Below are positions 1-5,998 of a stretch of 10,204 bases of DNA, piece by piece (position 1 is the first letter of the stretch; every line of letters starts with the position of its first letter). The DNA comes from Deinococcus betulae. Its GTDB lineage: Bacteria > Deinococcota > Deinococci > Deinococcales > Deinococcaceae. The translations under genes were made by a program, and so were the position numbers. The notes beneath the pieces are model-generated. The model had not been told where the DNA came from, made no database searches, and saw only the letters and a program-made list of their open reading frames with translations. The stretch lies in the NCBI RefSeq assembly GCF_020166395.1, contig NZ_JAIQXU010000056.1, positions 1-10,204 on the forward strand, written 5' to 3'.

Positions 1-51
1 ATCAAACTGTCAACCCTTCTCACTTGATCCTTCGTTCTGATGATCTGGTCA

Positions 52-67
52 AGCGAGAATTCTCGCT
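52..67. repeat. 16-bp perfect palindrome
   Basis: AGCGAGAATTCTCGCT is perfectly self-complementary. It lies in non-coding sequence at the window edge, just beyond the luxS terminator. It could be a protein-binding dyad or part of the 3' end of a neighbour outside the window. There is no loop and no T-tract, so it is not a normal terminator. Confidence 0.45.
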
Positions 68-74
68 CTGGAAC

Positions 75-105
75 AATAAAAACGGCCTCCTTACAGAGAC
101 CGTTT
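75..105 (-). terminator. Intrinsic terminator of luxS
   Basis: Read on the minus strand, AAACGGTCTC (105-96) pairs with the mirrored arm at 89-80. This gives a 10-bp stem with one T-G wobble and a 6-nt loop, followed by a T-rich tail (TTTTTATT, about 82-75). It begins about 19 nt after the luxS stop codon, a normal place for a Rho-independent terminator. Confidence 0.85.
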
Positions 106-123
106 GGTATCAGAGAAATTTAT

Positions 124-591
124 TCAGCGCTGAAGGAGGATGGTTTCCTGAATTTTTAGCCCCTGGGCCAGGGCGTCGCGGGCATGCTGCCGGGCTGCGG
201 TCAGGTCGTGGTCACGGTAGTTGCCGCATTCCAGCTCGCTCACCCCTGGAATAGGGCGGTCATGGTTGGCCGTGTCTTGTAGAGCGGCCTGAAAAGCACC
301 CAGCACGCCCTGCTCATCCGGTTCGCCAATGACGGCCATATAGAGGCCCGTGCGGCAGCCCATAGGTGAAACGTCCACGACGTCCTTTACGTGATCACGT
401 AGGTAGCCGGCCATCAGGTGTTCCAGAGTGTGCAGCGCCGCCGGCTCGATGGCTGCCTGGTTGGGCTGAAGCAACCGCAGGTCGTATTTGCTTATGGAGT
501 CGCCGCGCGGCGTGGTCTTAACGCCGGCCAGACGCACGTACGGCGCCTTGACCTTGGTGTGGTCGAGATCAAAGGATTCAACGTTTGCCAT
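124..591 (-). CDS. luxS: S-ribosylhomocysteine lyase LuxS
   Basis: LuxS cleaves S-ribosylhomocysteine to homocysteine and DPD, the precursor of autoinducer-2, in the activated methyl cycle of the cytosol. The 155-residue product has the family's usual length. Visible hallmarks are the metal-binding HTLEH motif (His54, His58), the catalytic Cys79 in SPMGCRTG, and Cys122 in [10 protein letters not shown] as the third metal ligand. An upstream in-frame ATG at 624 would add 11 residues. I chose 591 because [14 protein letters not shown] is the usual LuxS N-terminus and because a CACAAT -10-like element lies only 6 nt before it, which suggests a leaderless message. The gene is divergent from lspA across 89 bp and has its own terminator downstream, so it is probably monocistronic. 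Whether AI-2 acts as a signal here or only as a by-product of recycling cannot be told from sequence. Confidence 0.97.
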   Translation of the reverse strand: MANVESFDLDHTKVKAPYVRLAGVKTTPRGDSISKYDLRLLQPNQAAIEPAALHTLEHLMAGYLRDHVKDVVDVSPMGCRTGLYMAVIGEPDEQGVLGAFQAALQDTANHDRPIPGVSELECGNYRDHDLTAARQHARDALAQGLKIQETILLQR

Positions 592-666
592 GCCTCTATT
601 GTGCCCCGCCTGCTTCTGCGACAAGGCGACCTGTCCACCAGAGAAGCCGCAGCCGCAGGACGCTCT

Positions 667-680
667 CTATACTGCCCGGC
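667..680 (+). promoter_or_regulatory. -10 element of a leaderless lspA promoter
   Basis: TATACT at 668-673 lies 7 nt before the GTG at 681. That places the transcription start at or next to the start codon. No convincing Shine-Dalgarno or -35 box is seen. A short leader or none fits the leaderless pattern well known in Deinococcus; the leaderless reading is inference. Confidence 0.55.
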
Positions 681-1208
681 GTGCCCACGCTCATTGACCA
701 CGCCCGCCGCACGCCCCTGTGGCTGCCTACCGTGATAGCTGCGCTTCTGGTCGCCGCCGACCAGGCGCTGAAGGTCTGGGCACTGAACACCCTGAAGATT
801 GACGCAGGTCCAGTCCCCTTTCTGCCAGGCCTGCTGGAATGGCAATTGACCTTTAACACGGGCGCCGCCTGGAGCCTGTTCAGTGGCAGTGCCGTGCCGC
901 TGGCGCTGGGCCGTCTGGCCGTGGGGCTGGGGCTGCTGGTCTACCTGGGAGTGCGACCTCAACCGCGTGCCATGAGCATCATCCTGAGTCTGATTGCTGC
1001 CGGCGCCATCGGCAATGCCATTGATGGCCTGCGCCTGGGCAAAGTGACGGACATGCTGTATTCGCCGCTGCTGAGCAGTGTGACCCAGGCGCTGAAGGCC
1101 GGTCACTTTCCCATCTTCAACATTGCGGACTGCTGCGTTGTGCTGGGCACCATCGCCCTGATTGTCCTGAGCCTGGTCAACGAGCGCCGGCCCAAGGTCG
1201 CAAGCTAG
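681..1208 (+). CDS. lspA: Lipoprotein signal peptidase LspA (signal peptidase II)
   Basis: LspA is an inner-membrane aspartyl protease that removes the signal peptide from diacylglyceryl-modified prolipoproteins. The 175-residue product has about four hydrophobic segments (roughly residues 13-30, 68-90, 97-115 and 150-167). It carries the family blocks: DQ near residues 27-28, FNTGAAWS (58-65), [15 protein letters not shown] with catalytic Asp124, and [11 protein letters not shown] with catalytic Asp150. Two features differ from the common proteobacterial form: IDGL instead of IDRL, and ADCC after the second Asp. The reading frame is open upstream to 585, but those codons overlap the luxS promoter region and encode no family sequence. 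I therefore placed the start at the GTG at 681, directly behind a good -10 box. The gene converges on rpmB with 91 bp between them. Confidence 0.93.
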   Translation: MPTLIDHARRTPLWLPTVIAALLVAADQALKVWALNTLKIDAGPVPFLPGLLEWQLTFNTGAAWSLFSGSAVPLALGRLAVGLGLLVYLGVRPQPRAMSIILSLIAAGAIGNAIDGLRLGKVTDMLYSPLLSSVTQALKAGHFPIFNIADCCVVLGTIALIVLSLVNERRPKVAS

Positions 1209-1244
1209 AAGCCGCAGGCCAGAGGCGCGGTGACAGCCAGCGTC

Positions 1245-1283
1245 AAAAATCGCGTCCCCACCCAATTCAGGGCAGGGACGCGA
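1245..1283 (-). terminator. Intrinsic terminator of rpmB
   Basis: On the minus strand TCGCGTCCC (1283-1275) pairs perfectly over 9 bp with GGGACGCGA (1258-1250), followed by TTTTT (1249-1245). The 16-nt loop can add a further CCC/GGG pairing. It begins about 17 nt after the rpmB stop. The same stem may slow transcription arriving from lspA on the other strand, but there is no T-tract in that direction. Confidence 0.9.
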
Positions 1284-1299
1284 CAGGAAGAAAACGTGT

Positions 1300-1515
1300 T
1301 TAGGCTACAGCCTTGCGGCACTTGCTGCACACGCGCAGGCGCAGGCTCACACCGCTGCGGGTAACTGTCAGAGGCTGAAGGTTGGGCTTCTGCACTCGTT
1401 TGGTGATGCCAGTAACCTTACGGCCGACGCCGCCTTTCGCGCGGGCCTTACCACGGCGAACAACCGAGTTCACCACAATCGGCCCCTTCCCGCACACTTC
1501 GCACACTTTCGCCAT
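1300..1515 (-). CDS. rpmB: 50S ribosomal protein L28 (zinc-binding, C4 form)
   Basis: L28 is a small protein of the large ribosomal subunit. The 71-residue product has the conserved core [20 protein letters not shown] (residues 14-33), then [11 protein letters not shown] (36-46). Two CXXC pairs, Cys5/Cys8 and Cys63/Cys66, form the four-cysteine zinc ribbon of the C+ type of L28; many bacteria have the C- type without them. GGAG with 7-8 nt spacing precedes the ATG. The gene stands alone with its own promoter, a long structured leader and a terminator, whereas many bacteria have rpmB next to rpmG. The leader suggests autogenous control, which is inference. The C4 form implies a zinc demand and raises the question whether a zinc-free paralogue exists elsewhere in the genome. 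Confidence 0.97.
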   Translation of the reverse strand: MAKVCEVCGKGPIVVNSVVRRGKARAKGGVGRKVTGITKRVQKPNLQPLTVTRSGVSLRLRVCSKCRKAVA

Positions 1516-1610
1516 GATGACTCTCCTTCTTCAGTCTGATTGATTCCTTTGTGGGTCAGGGGCGCCTTCCATTCTGGAAACCGCGCCACGCCGACCTGAA
1601 TCAGACAAGC
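1516..1610 (-). promoter_or_regulatory. Structured 5' leader of rpmB, candidate autoregulatory RNA
   Basis: The predicted start of transcription lies about 95 nt before the rpmB ATG. Nested complementary arms fill this leader. From outside inward (plus-strand coordinates) they are 1599-1606 with 1534-1541 (8 bp), 1595-1599 with 1556-1560 (5 bp), 1583-1587 with 1561-1565 (5 bp), and 1575-1579 with 1567-1571 (5 bp, 3-nt loop). Position 1599 can serve only one of the first two stems. The outer stem closes a few nucleotides before the Shine-Dalgarno site (about 1523-1527), so it could affect ribosome access. Many ribosomal protein genes are controlled through such leaders. I know of no match to a named family. 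Confidence 0.5.
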
Positions 1611-1616
1611 CGTCCG

Positions 1617-1645
1617 ACTGTAGCACACTGGGAACACAGACGCAA
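1617..1645 (-). promoter_or_regulatory. rpmB promoter
   Basis: On the minus strand TTGCGT (1645-1640) is followed after exactly 17 nt by TACAGT (1622-1617). TG one base before the -10 box gives an extended -10. It lies just downstream of the neighbouring gene's terminator, as expected for an independent rpmB transcript starting near 1610. Confidence 0.75.
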
Positions 1646-1667
1646 AAGGCGGGGCACAGCAGGCCAC

Positions 1668-1698
1668 AAAAAATGGACGGTGCACGCGGCACCGTCCA
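1668..1698 (-). terminator. Intrinsic terminator of the GlsB-like gene
   Basis: On the minus strand TGGACGGTGC (1698-1689) and GCACCGTCCA (1683-1674) form a perfect 10-bp stem with a 5-nt loop, followed by six T residues (1673-1668). It begins 17 nt after the stop codon of the upstream gene. Confidence 0.93.
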
Positions 1699-1715
1699 GT
1701 AGAGGAAAAAGCAAG

Positions 1716-1985
1716 TTAACGCAGAATTCGCAGAGCCTTGAGCAGAGCAATCAGCACCACACTGCCCACTACGCCCCAGACAATGCTCCAGAAGCTGAAG
1801 CCGTCGCCCGCCGCACCGGCGCCGCCGATATTGAGCCAGTTGCCGAAGACGGCCTGGGCAAGCAGGCTGCCCACGATACCAATCAAGATGTTAGCAATCG
1901 CACCCTGCTGAGCATTCGTCTTCATGATGATGCTGGCCAACCAACCACAGAGCGCACCCACCAAAATCGTAACAATCCAACTCAT
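1716..1985 (-). CDS. GlsB/YeaQ/YmgE family stress-response membrane protein
   Basis: This 89-residue, very hydrophobic protein belongs to the transglycosylase-associated (GlsB/YeaQ/YmgE) family of small integral membrane proteins. Visible marks are the N-terminal [18 protein letters not shown], the central glycine-rich helix [15 protein letters not shown], and a third segment [18 protein letters not shown], giving three membrane helices (about 2-20, 30-48 and 65-85). Members are often induced by stress or in stationary phase, but their molecular role is not established. GGAGG with 7 nt spacing precedes the ATG. Its own promoter with a dyad in the spacer and its strong terminator indicate a single-gene transcript. 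It should not be read as a transglycosylase: no catalytic domain is present. Confidence 0.9.
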   Translation of the reverse strand: MSWIVTILVGALCGWLASIIMKTNAQQGAIANILIGIVGSLLAQAVFGNWLNIGGAGAAGDGFSFWSIVWGVVGSVVLIALLKALRILR

Positions 1986-2020
1986 GTGTTTTACCTCCGT
2001 TGTCTTGGTTTATTGCTTGA

Positions 2021-2049
2021 ATTGAAATCAACGAGCTGTTCGTTGTGAA
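2021..2049 (-). promoter_or_regulatory. Promoter of the GlsB-like gene with a dyad in the spacer
   Basis: On the minus strand TTCACA (2049-2044) and TTCAAT (2026-2021) are separated by 17 nt. The inverted repeat CAACGA-N5-TCGTTG (2045-2029) fills the spacer and overlaps the edge of the -35 box. This is where a repressor or a spacer-binding activator could act. The promoter match is moderate, and a nearby TTGACG is an alternative -35 box. Confidence 0.45.
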
Positions 2050-2190
2050 AGCAGCATGCGGCTCGTCAAAAAGCCCAATTGTGCAGACTCGTACTTTCTC
2101 AAGAGGGGTTGAAGATGGGATGGATGTCCCCCCAAGTTGACTTAAGGAACGGACACGTGGGTACCCCGGAAAACGCTCATATCTGACGCG

Positions 2191-2254
2191 AAGACAAAGG
2201 TCCAGGCAGAACGTGCGGCGGCATTTGTCTTACTCCGGCGGCGATGGGTATAGG
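2191..2254 (+). promoter_or_regulatory. Candidate thrC promoter with overlapping inverted repeat
   Basis: TTGTCT (2225-2230) and TATAGG (2249-2254), 18 nt apart, form a moderate promoter that would give a leader of about 55 nt before thrC. AAGACAAA (2191-2198) and TTTGTCTT (2224-2231) are perfect 8-bp inverted arms, and the right arm covers the -35 box. An operator is possible. The rest of the 330-bp gap (1986-2315) shows no gene, and no leader peptide rich in Thr or Ile codons was seen. Confidence 0.35.
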
Positions 2255-2315
2255 CCTGGGTCGCTAGCATGGCCGCAGCACGCCGCGCCCCGCGCGGGAC
2301 GGAGGCCCTACCCCT

Positions 2316-3356
2316 ATGCCTGGACTACTTGAACGCTACCGCCCCTACCTCCCTGTGACGGACCAGACGCCCCTGCTGAGCCTGAGTGAGGGCGCCACAC
2401 CTCTAATTTCTGCGCCGGCCCTGAGCCGCCACCTGGGCGTTGACCTTTATCTGAAATACGAGGGCCTGAATCCCACCGGCAGTTTTAAAGACCGGGGCAT
2501 GGTCGTGGCCGTGGCCAAGGCGGCCGAGGCCGGGGCCGACACTGTGATCTGTGCCAGCACCGGCAACACCAGCGCCGCCGCCGCCGCCTACGCCAGCCGC
2601 GCGGGCCTCCAGTGCATCGTCCTGATTCCCGACGGGAACATTGCGCTGGGCAAGCTGGCCCAGGCGGTGGCCTACGGCGCGCGCATTGTGGCGGTGCGCG
2701 GCAACTTTGATGTGGCGCTGCAACTGGTGCGCGACATCAGCGAGTCGCGCCCGATTGCGCTGGTGAACTCGGTAAACCCACACCGCCTGCAAGGCCAGAA
2801 AACAGCGGCTTTTGAAGTGGTTGACGAGTTGGGGGCCGCTCCCGACATCCTGGCGCTGCCAGTGGGCAACGCGGGCAACATCAGCGCCTACTGGATGGGG
2901 TTCCGGGAATACCGCAGCGCCGGCAAGATGGACGGGCTCCCGCGCATGTGGGGCTTTCAGGCCAGCGGAGCGGCACCTCTGGCTCGCGGCGTGGACCGGG
3001 TCGAGAACCCCGAAACATTGGCCACAGCCATTCGTATCGGCGCGCCGGCTAGCGCCCACCTGGCCAGGGCGGCGGTGCAGGAATCAGGGGGCCTCTTTGA
3101 CCACGTAAGCGACGACGACATCATGGCGGCCTACCACCTGATTGCGCGTGAAGGTGTGTTTTGCGAGCCCGCCAGCGCCGCGCCCGTGGCGGGCCTGCTG
3201 AAACTCCATGCCCAGGGCAAACTCTCGCCCGGCCAGCGCGTGGTGGCGGTGCTGACCGGCAATGGCCTGAAAGACCCCGGCAGCGCCATGCGCGCTGTGC
3301 AGGCGCCGCCCGCCGTGGACGCCAGCATGGACGCGGTGCTGGCGAGCCTGTCGTGA
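2316..3356 (+). CDS. thrC: Threonine synthase
   Basis: This PLP enzyme converts O-phospho-L-homoserine to L-threonine and phosphate, the last step of threonine synthesis, in the cytosol. The 346-residue product has the fold-type II layout. The PLP lysine is Lys58 in [23 protein letters not shown] (80-93) binds the substrate, GNAGN (184-188) is the PLP phosphate loop, and TGNGLKDP (314-321) lies at the C-terminus. Length and motifs match the shorter bacterial threonine synthases; threonine dehydratase lacks the GNGLKDP ending. GGAGG at 2301-2305 lies 10 nt before the ATG, which supports the start. thrB follows 94 nt downstream on the same strand with no terminator in between, so the two genes probably form an operon. 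The homoserine dehydrogenase gene is not in the window. Confidence 0.96.
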   Translation: MPGLLERYRPYLPVTDQTPLLSLSEGATPLISAPALSRHLGVDLYLKYEGLNPTGSFKDRGMVVAVAKAAEAGADTVICASTGNTSAAAAAYASRAGLQCIVLIPDGNIALGKLAQAVAYGARIVAVRGNFDVALQLVRDISESRPIALVNSVNPHRLQGQKTAAFEVVDELGAAPDILALPVGNAGNISAYWMGFREYRSAGKMDGLPRMWGFQASGAAPLARGVDRVENPETLATAIRIGAPASAHLARAAVQESGGLFDHVSDDDIMAAYHLIAREGVFCEPASAAPVAGLLKLHAQGKLSPGQRVVAVLTGNGLKDPGSAMRAVQAPPAVDASMDAVLASLS

Positions 3357-3450
3357 GGCTGTCAGGGGGGGGCCTCAGCAGCGTAAAGCCAAGAGCCCTC
3401 CTTGCCTGGTCGCCCCTTTTCGCCTGGCCGCCCCGTGGCCGGAGCACCCC

Positions 3451-4371
3451 ATGACCTTCACAGTTCGGGCGCCGGCCAGCAGCGCCAATCTGGGACCGGG
3501 TTTCGACAGCCTGGGCCTGAGCGTGCCGCTGTTCACGACCCTGCGCGTAACCCCACAGGCGACGACTGAGGTGGTGCCGCTGGGGCCAGATCTGGACGGC
3601 ACGCCCGCGGACGAGAGCAACTACGTCTATCAGGCCATGCTGCTGGCCGCCCGGCGGGTGGGACGCCCCCTGCCCCCTGCCCGCATCGAGATTGAAACCG
3701 AGGTGCCGCTGGCACGTGGACTGGGCAGCAGCGCCGCCGCCCTGGTGGCGGGCATTGTGGCGGGCAATGAACTGCTGGGCCGGCCCCTGAACGACGAAAC
3801 GGTGCTGGACGTGGCGGCGCGCGAGGAAGGGCACCCGGACAACGTGGCTCCGGCGCTGTTCGGCGGCATCGTGGTGGCCACTCTGGACAAACTGGGCACC
3901 CATTATGTGCGCCTGGCGCCGCCGGCCCACCTGGGCGTGACGGTGCTGGTCCCCGACTTTGAGCTGAGCACCAGTAAAGCCCGCGCCGTACTGCCCAAAG
4001 AGTACAGCCGCGCCGACGCCGTTCACGCGCTGTCGCACGCGGCGCTGCTGGCGGCGGCCCTGGCGCAGAGCCGGCTGGACCTGCTGCGCCACGCCATGCA
4101 GGACTACATTCACCAGACCTGGCGCGCGCCACTAGTGCCGGGCCTGAGCGACATTCTGGAAGGAGCGTGGCGGCACGGCGCGCTGGGCGCTGCCCTCAGT
4201 GGCGCTGGCCCCACCGTCCTGTGTTTTCACGACACGCGGGAGCCGACCGCTGGGTTACACACCTACCTTCACGGCGTCATGACCAAGAACGGCCTGACAG
4301 GCCGGGTGATGGACTTTCCGATTGACGAGGGCGGCACTGTCGTCGAGCGCGACGCTCACACCTGTTCTTGA
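3451..4371 (+). CDS. thrB: Homoserine kinase
   Basis: Homoserine kinase phosphorylates L-homoserine with ATP and supplies the substrate of ThrC. The 306-residue product is a GHMP kinase with three family motifs: N-terminal [18 protein letters not shown] (5-22), the ATP-binding loop [13 protein letters not shown] (86-98), and the C-terminal [11 protein letters not shown] (246-256). EGHPDN (126-131) is typical of homoserine kinases among GHMP enzymes. The start at 3451 is supported by GGAG at 3441-3444 and by the close fit to the family N-terminus. It is encoded downstream of thrC with a 94-nt GC-rich gap. No clear terminator with a T-tract follows on the plus strand; the strong hairpin at 4543-4574, which mainly serves the opposite gene, may also stop this transcript. 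Confidence 0.96.
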   Translation: MTFTVRAPASSANLGPGFDSLGLSVPLFTTLRVTPQATTEVVPLGPDLDGTPADESNYVYQAMLLAARRVGRPLPPARIEIETEVPLARGLGSSAAALVAGIVAGNELLGRPLNDETVLDVAAREEGHPDNVAPALFGGIVVATLDKLGTHYVRLAPPAHLGVTVLVPDFELSTSKARAVLPKEYSRADAVHALSHAALLAAALAQSRLDLLRHAMQDYIHQTWRAPLVPGLSDILEGAWRHGALGAALSGAGPTVLCFHDTREPTAGLHTYLHGVMTKNGLTGRVMDFPIDEGGTVVERDAHTCS

Positions 4372-4542
4372 GCAGGCGGCGCCAGGTCGGGAAACCAGGG
4401 CGACTGCCTACCTGTGGCCTCATAGTCAAAGCCAGACGCATTGAGTTCTTGACCCCGCAATCACTCCAGGCAAGCAGACCGAGTCTTTGCTATGAGAACA
4501 AATGCGACGGGATGCCGCCGTCGGCCAGCCCAGCGAACCGCA
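4372..4542. other. Intergenic region between convergent thrB and cytochrome c genes
   Basis: About 170 bp before the terminator hairpin carry no gene I can support. The short open frame running from the end of thrB has no Shine-Dalgarno site, no recognisable sequence and unusual codon use. No promoter or repeat stands out. Confidence 0.4.
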
Positions 4543-4574
4543 AACAGGCCCGCAGCCAAATGTGCGGGCCTGTT
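4543..4574 (-). terminator. Strong hairpin, terminator of the cytochrome c gene
   Basis: AACAGGCCCGCA (4543-4554) and TGCGGGCCTGTT (4563-4574) form a perfect 12-bp stem with an 8-nt loop, starting 12 nt after the cytochrome stop codon. On the minus strand the tail has only TTT before GCGG, so it is a stable hairpin with a short T-tract. It lies between convergent genes and may act in both directions. Confidence 0.7.
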
Positions 4575-4585
4575 CACTGACGCCA

Positions 4586-5269
4586 TCAGTTCAGGGTTTT
4601 GATGTAGGCGTGCAGGTCAGCCACCTGCTCGTCGCTGATCTGCGCCTCACTGAAGCGGGGCATCACGTTGCTCAGCTGACGGGTGGGAGTGCGGCCCTCG
4701 CGCAGCACAGTGACCAGCTGCGCCACAGTCCAGCTCTTGACCCCCTCGTCACTAAGCAGCGAGGGACCAACCGCACCGGCCCCGTTGGGGGCGTGGCAGC
4801 CGGAGCAGTTGCTGACATAGATGGTCTGACCGGCTTCGATGTTGCCCTCACTCTCGGCGCCCACCGCTGCCACTTCCTCGTCAGTCGGTTCCTGGGCCGA
4901 GGTTTCGTTGACGGTGTTGGTTTCCTCGGCGCGGTTCTCCTCAGTGGCGGCCCCCTCGGCGCCTTCCTCTGTGGCCTCGCCTCCGGTCTCCTCAGTGCTG
5001 GCGCCCTCTTCCTGGGTGTCTCCGCTGGTATTTTCGGCACCGGCCTCATCGCCACTGGCCGTTTCGCCCTCGCCCTGCATGCCTTCGGCGCCCTGCCCCA
5101 CCTGAGCGCTTTCACTGGCCGGCAAGGTTGACCCTGGCATGACTTCGGCCGGCTTGCCCATGGTGCGGGGCGTGAGAATCAGCAGGGCCACCCCCAGGAT
5201 GACCCCCAGCGTGACGCCCAGCGCCCAGGACAGGACACTGCCGGCAATTCGGTTGCGCGCTTCGTTCAT
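4586..5269 (-). CDS. Membrane-anchored class I cytochrome c with an acidic linker
   Basis: This protein is a probable electron carrier on the outer face of the cytoplasmic membrane. Of its 227 residues, about 10-33 form one hydrophobic anchor or uncleaved signal. About 50-140 are a low-complexity linker very rich in Glu, Gly, Ala, Thr and Ser. About 142-227 are a small mono-haem domain. The haem site is CSGCH (155-159), and Met203 in NVMPRF is the likely sixth ligand. The domain resembles the short cytochromes that pass electrons between a quinol-oxidising complex and a terminal oxidase, but the partner is not in the window. The start is supported by TATGCT 6 nt upstream, which points to a leaderless mRNA. 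It converges with thrB, and a strong hairpin lies just downstream. Confidence 0.88.
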   Translation of the reverse strand: MNEARNRIAGSVLSWALGVTLGVILGVALLILTPRTMGKPAEVMPGSTLPASESAQVGQGAEGMQGEGETASGDEAGAENTSGDTQEEGASTEETGGEATEEGAEGAATEENRAEETNTVNETSAQEPTDEEVAAVGAESEGNIEAGQTIYVSNCSGCHAPNGAGAVGPSLLSDEGVKSWTVAQLVTVLREGRTPTRQLSNVMPRFSEAQISDEQVADLHAYIKTLN

Positions 5270-5275
5270 GCGGCG

Positions 5276-5281
5276 AGCATA
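5276..5281 (-). promoter_or_regulatory. -10 element of a leaderless cytochrome c promoter
   Basis: TATGCT on the minus strand lies 6 nt before the ATG at 5269, so transcription should begin at the start codon. No Shine-Dalgarno site is present. A 7-bp inverted repeat (5295-5301 with 5329-5335) covers the expected -35 position. Confidence 0.5.
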
Positions 5282-5384
5282 CGCCGCGCGCCCAGACGCA
5301 TCACCGGGGCCTGGGTGGGCTTTTCTTCATGCGTCCAGCTGGTGGGTGTTCGCCTGACCAACCTCTTGTTAGCCTCGCCAGAAG

Positions 5385-5422
5385 CCTTTTGAAAAGGAGG
5401 AGCGACTGACCTCTTTGAAAGG
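5385..5422. repeat. Two related 13-bp near-palindromes
   Basis: CCTTTTGAAAAGG (5385-5397) and CCTCTTTGAAAGG (5410-5422) are similar near-palindromes with starts 25 bp apart. They lie in the 280-bp gap between the cytochrome c and alkyltransferase-like genes. That gap otherwise holds no gene I can support. Confidence 0.4.
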
Positions 5423-5530
5423 CGGCTGTTCTGAGCCTGCCAGGAGGGTCGTCTGCCCGCGCACACCGCGACCGTTGTTCTCCTGTTGTGCCATTCCGCT
5501 GTCTAAGTCGAGTGAGGCAGACCTTGACCG

Positions 5531-5546
5531 CTGAGGTCAGCCTCAG
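5531..5546 (-). other. Hairpin just downstream of the alkyltransferase-like gene
   Basis: CTGAGG and CCTCAG form a 6-bp stem with a 4-nt loop, 3 nt after the stop codon of the upstream minus-strand gene. No T-tract follows, so it is at best a weak terminator or a 3'-end protecting stem. Confidence 0.35.
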
Positions 5547-5549
5547 ACC

Positions 5550-5912
5550 CTACAACAGCGGAGTGGGCGGGGTAGCCTGACCCTGCGCGCTGTCCTCTGG
5601 CCACCACTGCCAGCGGGCCAGGTCGCAGCGGCCCGACGAGTCAAACTCGATGCCCTCGGCGCGCAGCAGCCCTTCTTGCAGGTCGCCGAAGCCCAGCTTG
5701 TGCGTGCTAACCCGGCCCTGGGCGTTGATGACGCGCTGCCAGGGCAGTTCAGAGCCGCCCACCAGGCTGTTCAGCACGAAGCCTGCCTGCCGCGCCGCTC
5801 CGGGCTGACCAGCCAGCGTGGCCAGCTGCCCGTAGGTCACAACCCGGCCTGCTGGGATGCGGGCCACCAGAGCCAGCACGCGGTCACGAAAAGCGGGTTC
5901 GGGATCGGTCAT
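5550..5912 (-). CDS. Alkyltransferase-like protein (ATL), MGMT-type DNA-binding domain
   Basis: ATL proteins bind O6-alkylguanine in DNA, flip the base and flag it for nucleotide excision repair. They do not remove the alkyl group themselves. The 120-residue product is only the C-terminal DNA-binding domain of O6-methylguanine-DNA methyltransferase. Visible parts are VTYGQLA (25-31) with the base-flipping Tyr27, Arg41 in AARQAGFVLNS at the arginine-finger position, and PWQRVINAQGRVS (57-69). True methyltransferases have PCHRV with a catalytic Cys. Here Trp58 replaces it, as in ATL proteins such as E. coli YbaZ. The ATG at 5912 is preferred because CATAGT lies 7 nt upstream, giving a leaderless message; a GTG at 5921 would add three residues. 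The gene lies downstream of the amidase on the same strand's right-hand side, with about 86 bp between. Confidence 0.93.
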   Translation of the reverse strand: MTDPEPAFRDRVLALVARIPAGRVVTYGQLATLAGQPGAARQAGFVLNSLVGGSELPWQRVINAQGRVSTHKLGFGDLQEGLLRAEGIEFDSSGRCDLARWQWWPEDSAQGQATPPTPLL

Positions 5913-5919
5913 GCCTTCC

Positions 5920-5925
5920 ACTATG
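5920..5925 (-). promoter_or_regulatory. -10-like element before the ATL gene
   Basis: CATAGT on the minus strand lies 7 nt before the ATG at 5912, the spacing of a leaderless start. The GGAAGG between them is too close to the ATG to work well as a Shine-Dalgarno site. No good -35 box is seen. Confidence 0.4.
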
Positions 5926-5998
5926 GCGCAGAGTCGTCACAGGACCCAGGGGCAGCAGGAACGAGAGTCAGAGCCTTCACGCCAGCAGAGTGCTGCGC

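Noticed and set aside
492..1265. Long minus-strand open frame opposite lspA
   Set aside because: It is Gln/Arg/His-rich, overlaps luxS and lspA, and has no family features. It is a shadow of high-GC coding sequence.
1716..1985. Phage holin
   Set aside because: Size and hydrophobicity would allow it, but the sequence pattern fits the GlsB/YeaQ/YmgE family and no phage gene is nearby.
1986..2315. Radiation/desiccation response motif of Deinococcus
   Set aside because: I looked for the TTATGTCAT-type palindrome upstream of the genes here, especially in this region, and saw none.
3357..3450. Terminator or extra small gene between thrC and thrB
   Set aside because: The GC-rich gap has no stable stem followed by a T-tract and no supported start signal other than that of thrB.
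3121..4132. Long minus-strand open frames opposite thrC/thrB
   Set aside because: They lie antisense to two clear enzymes, show skewed Arg/Pro/Gly/Gln composition and have no motif.
4368..4580. Small open frame overlapping the end of thrB
   Set aside because: It has no Shine-Dalgarno site or recognisable sequence, and it runs into the terminator hairpin.
5266..5466. 66-codon minus-strand open frame before the cytochrome c gene
   Set aside because: It has no start signal, a random-looking composition, and overlaps the likely cytochrome promoter.
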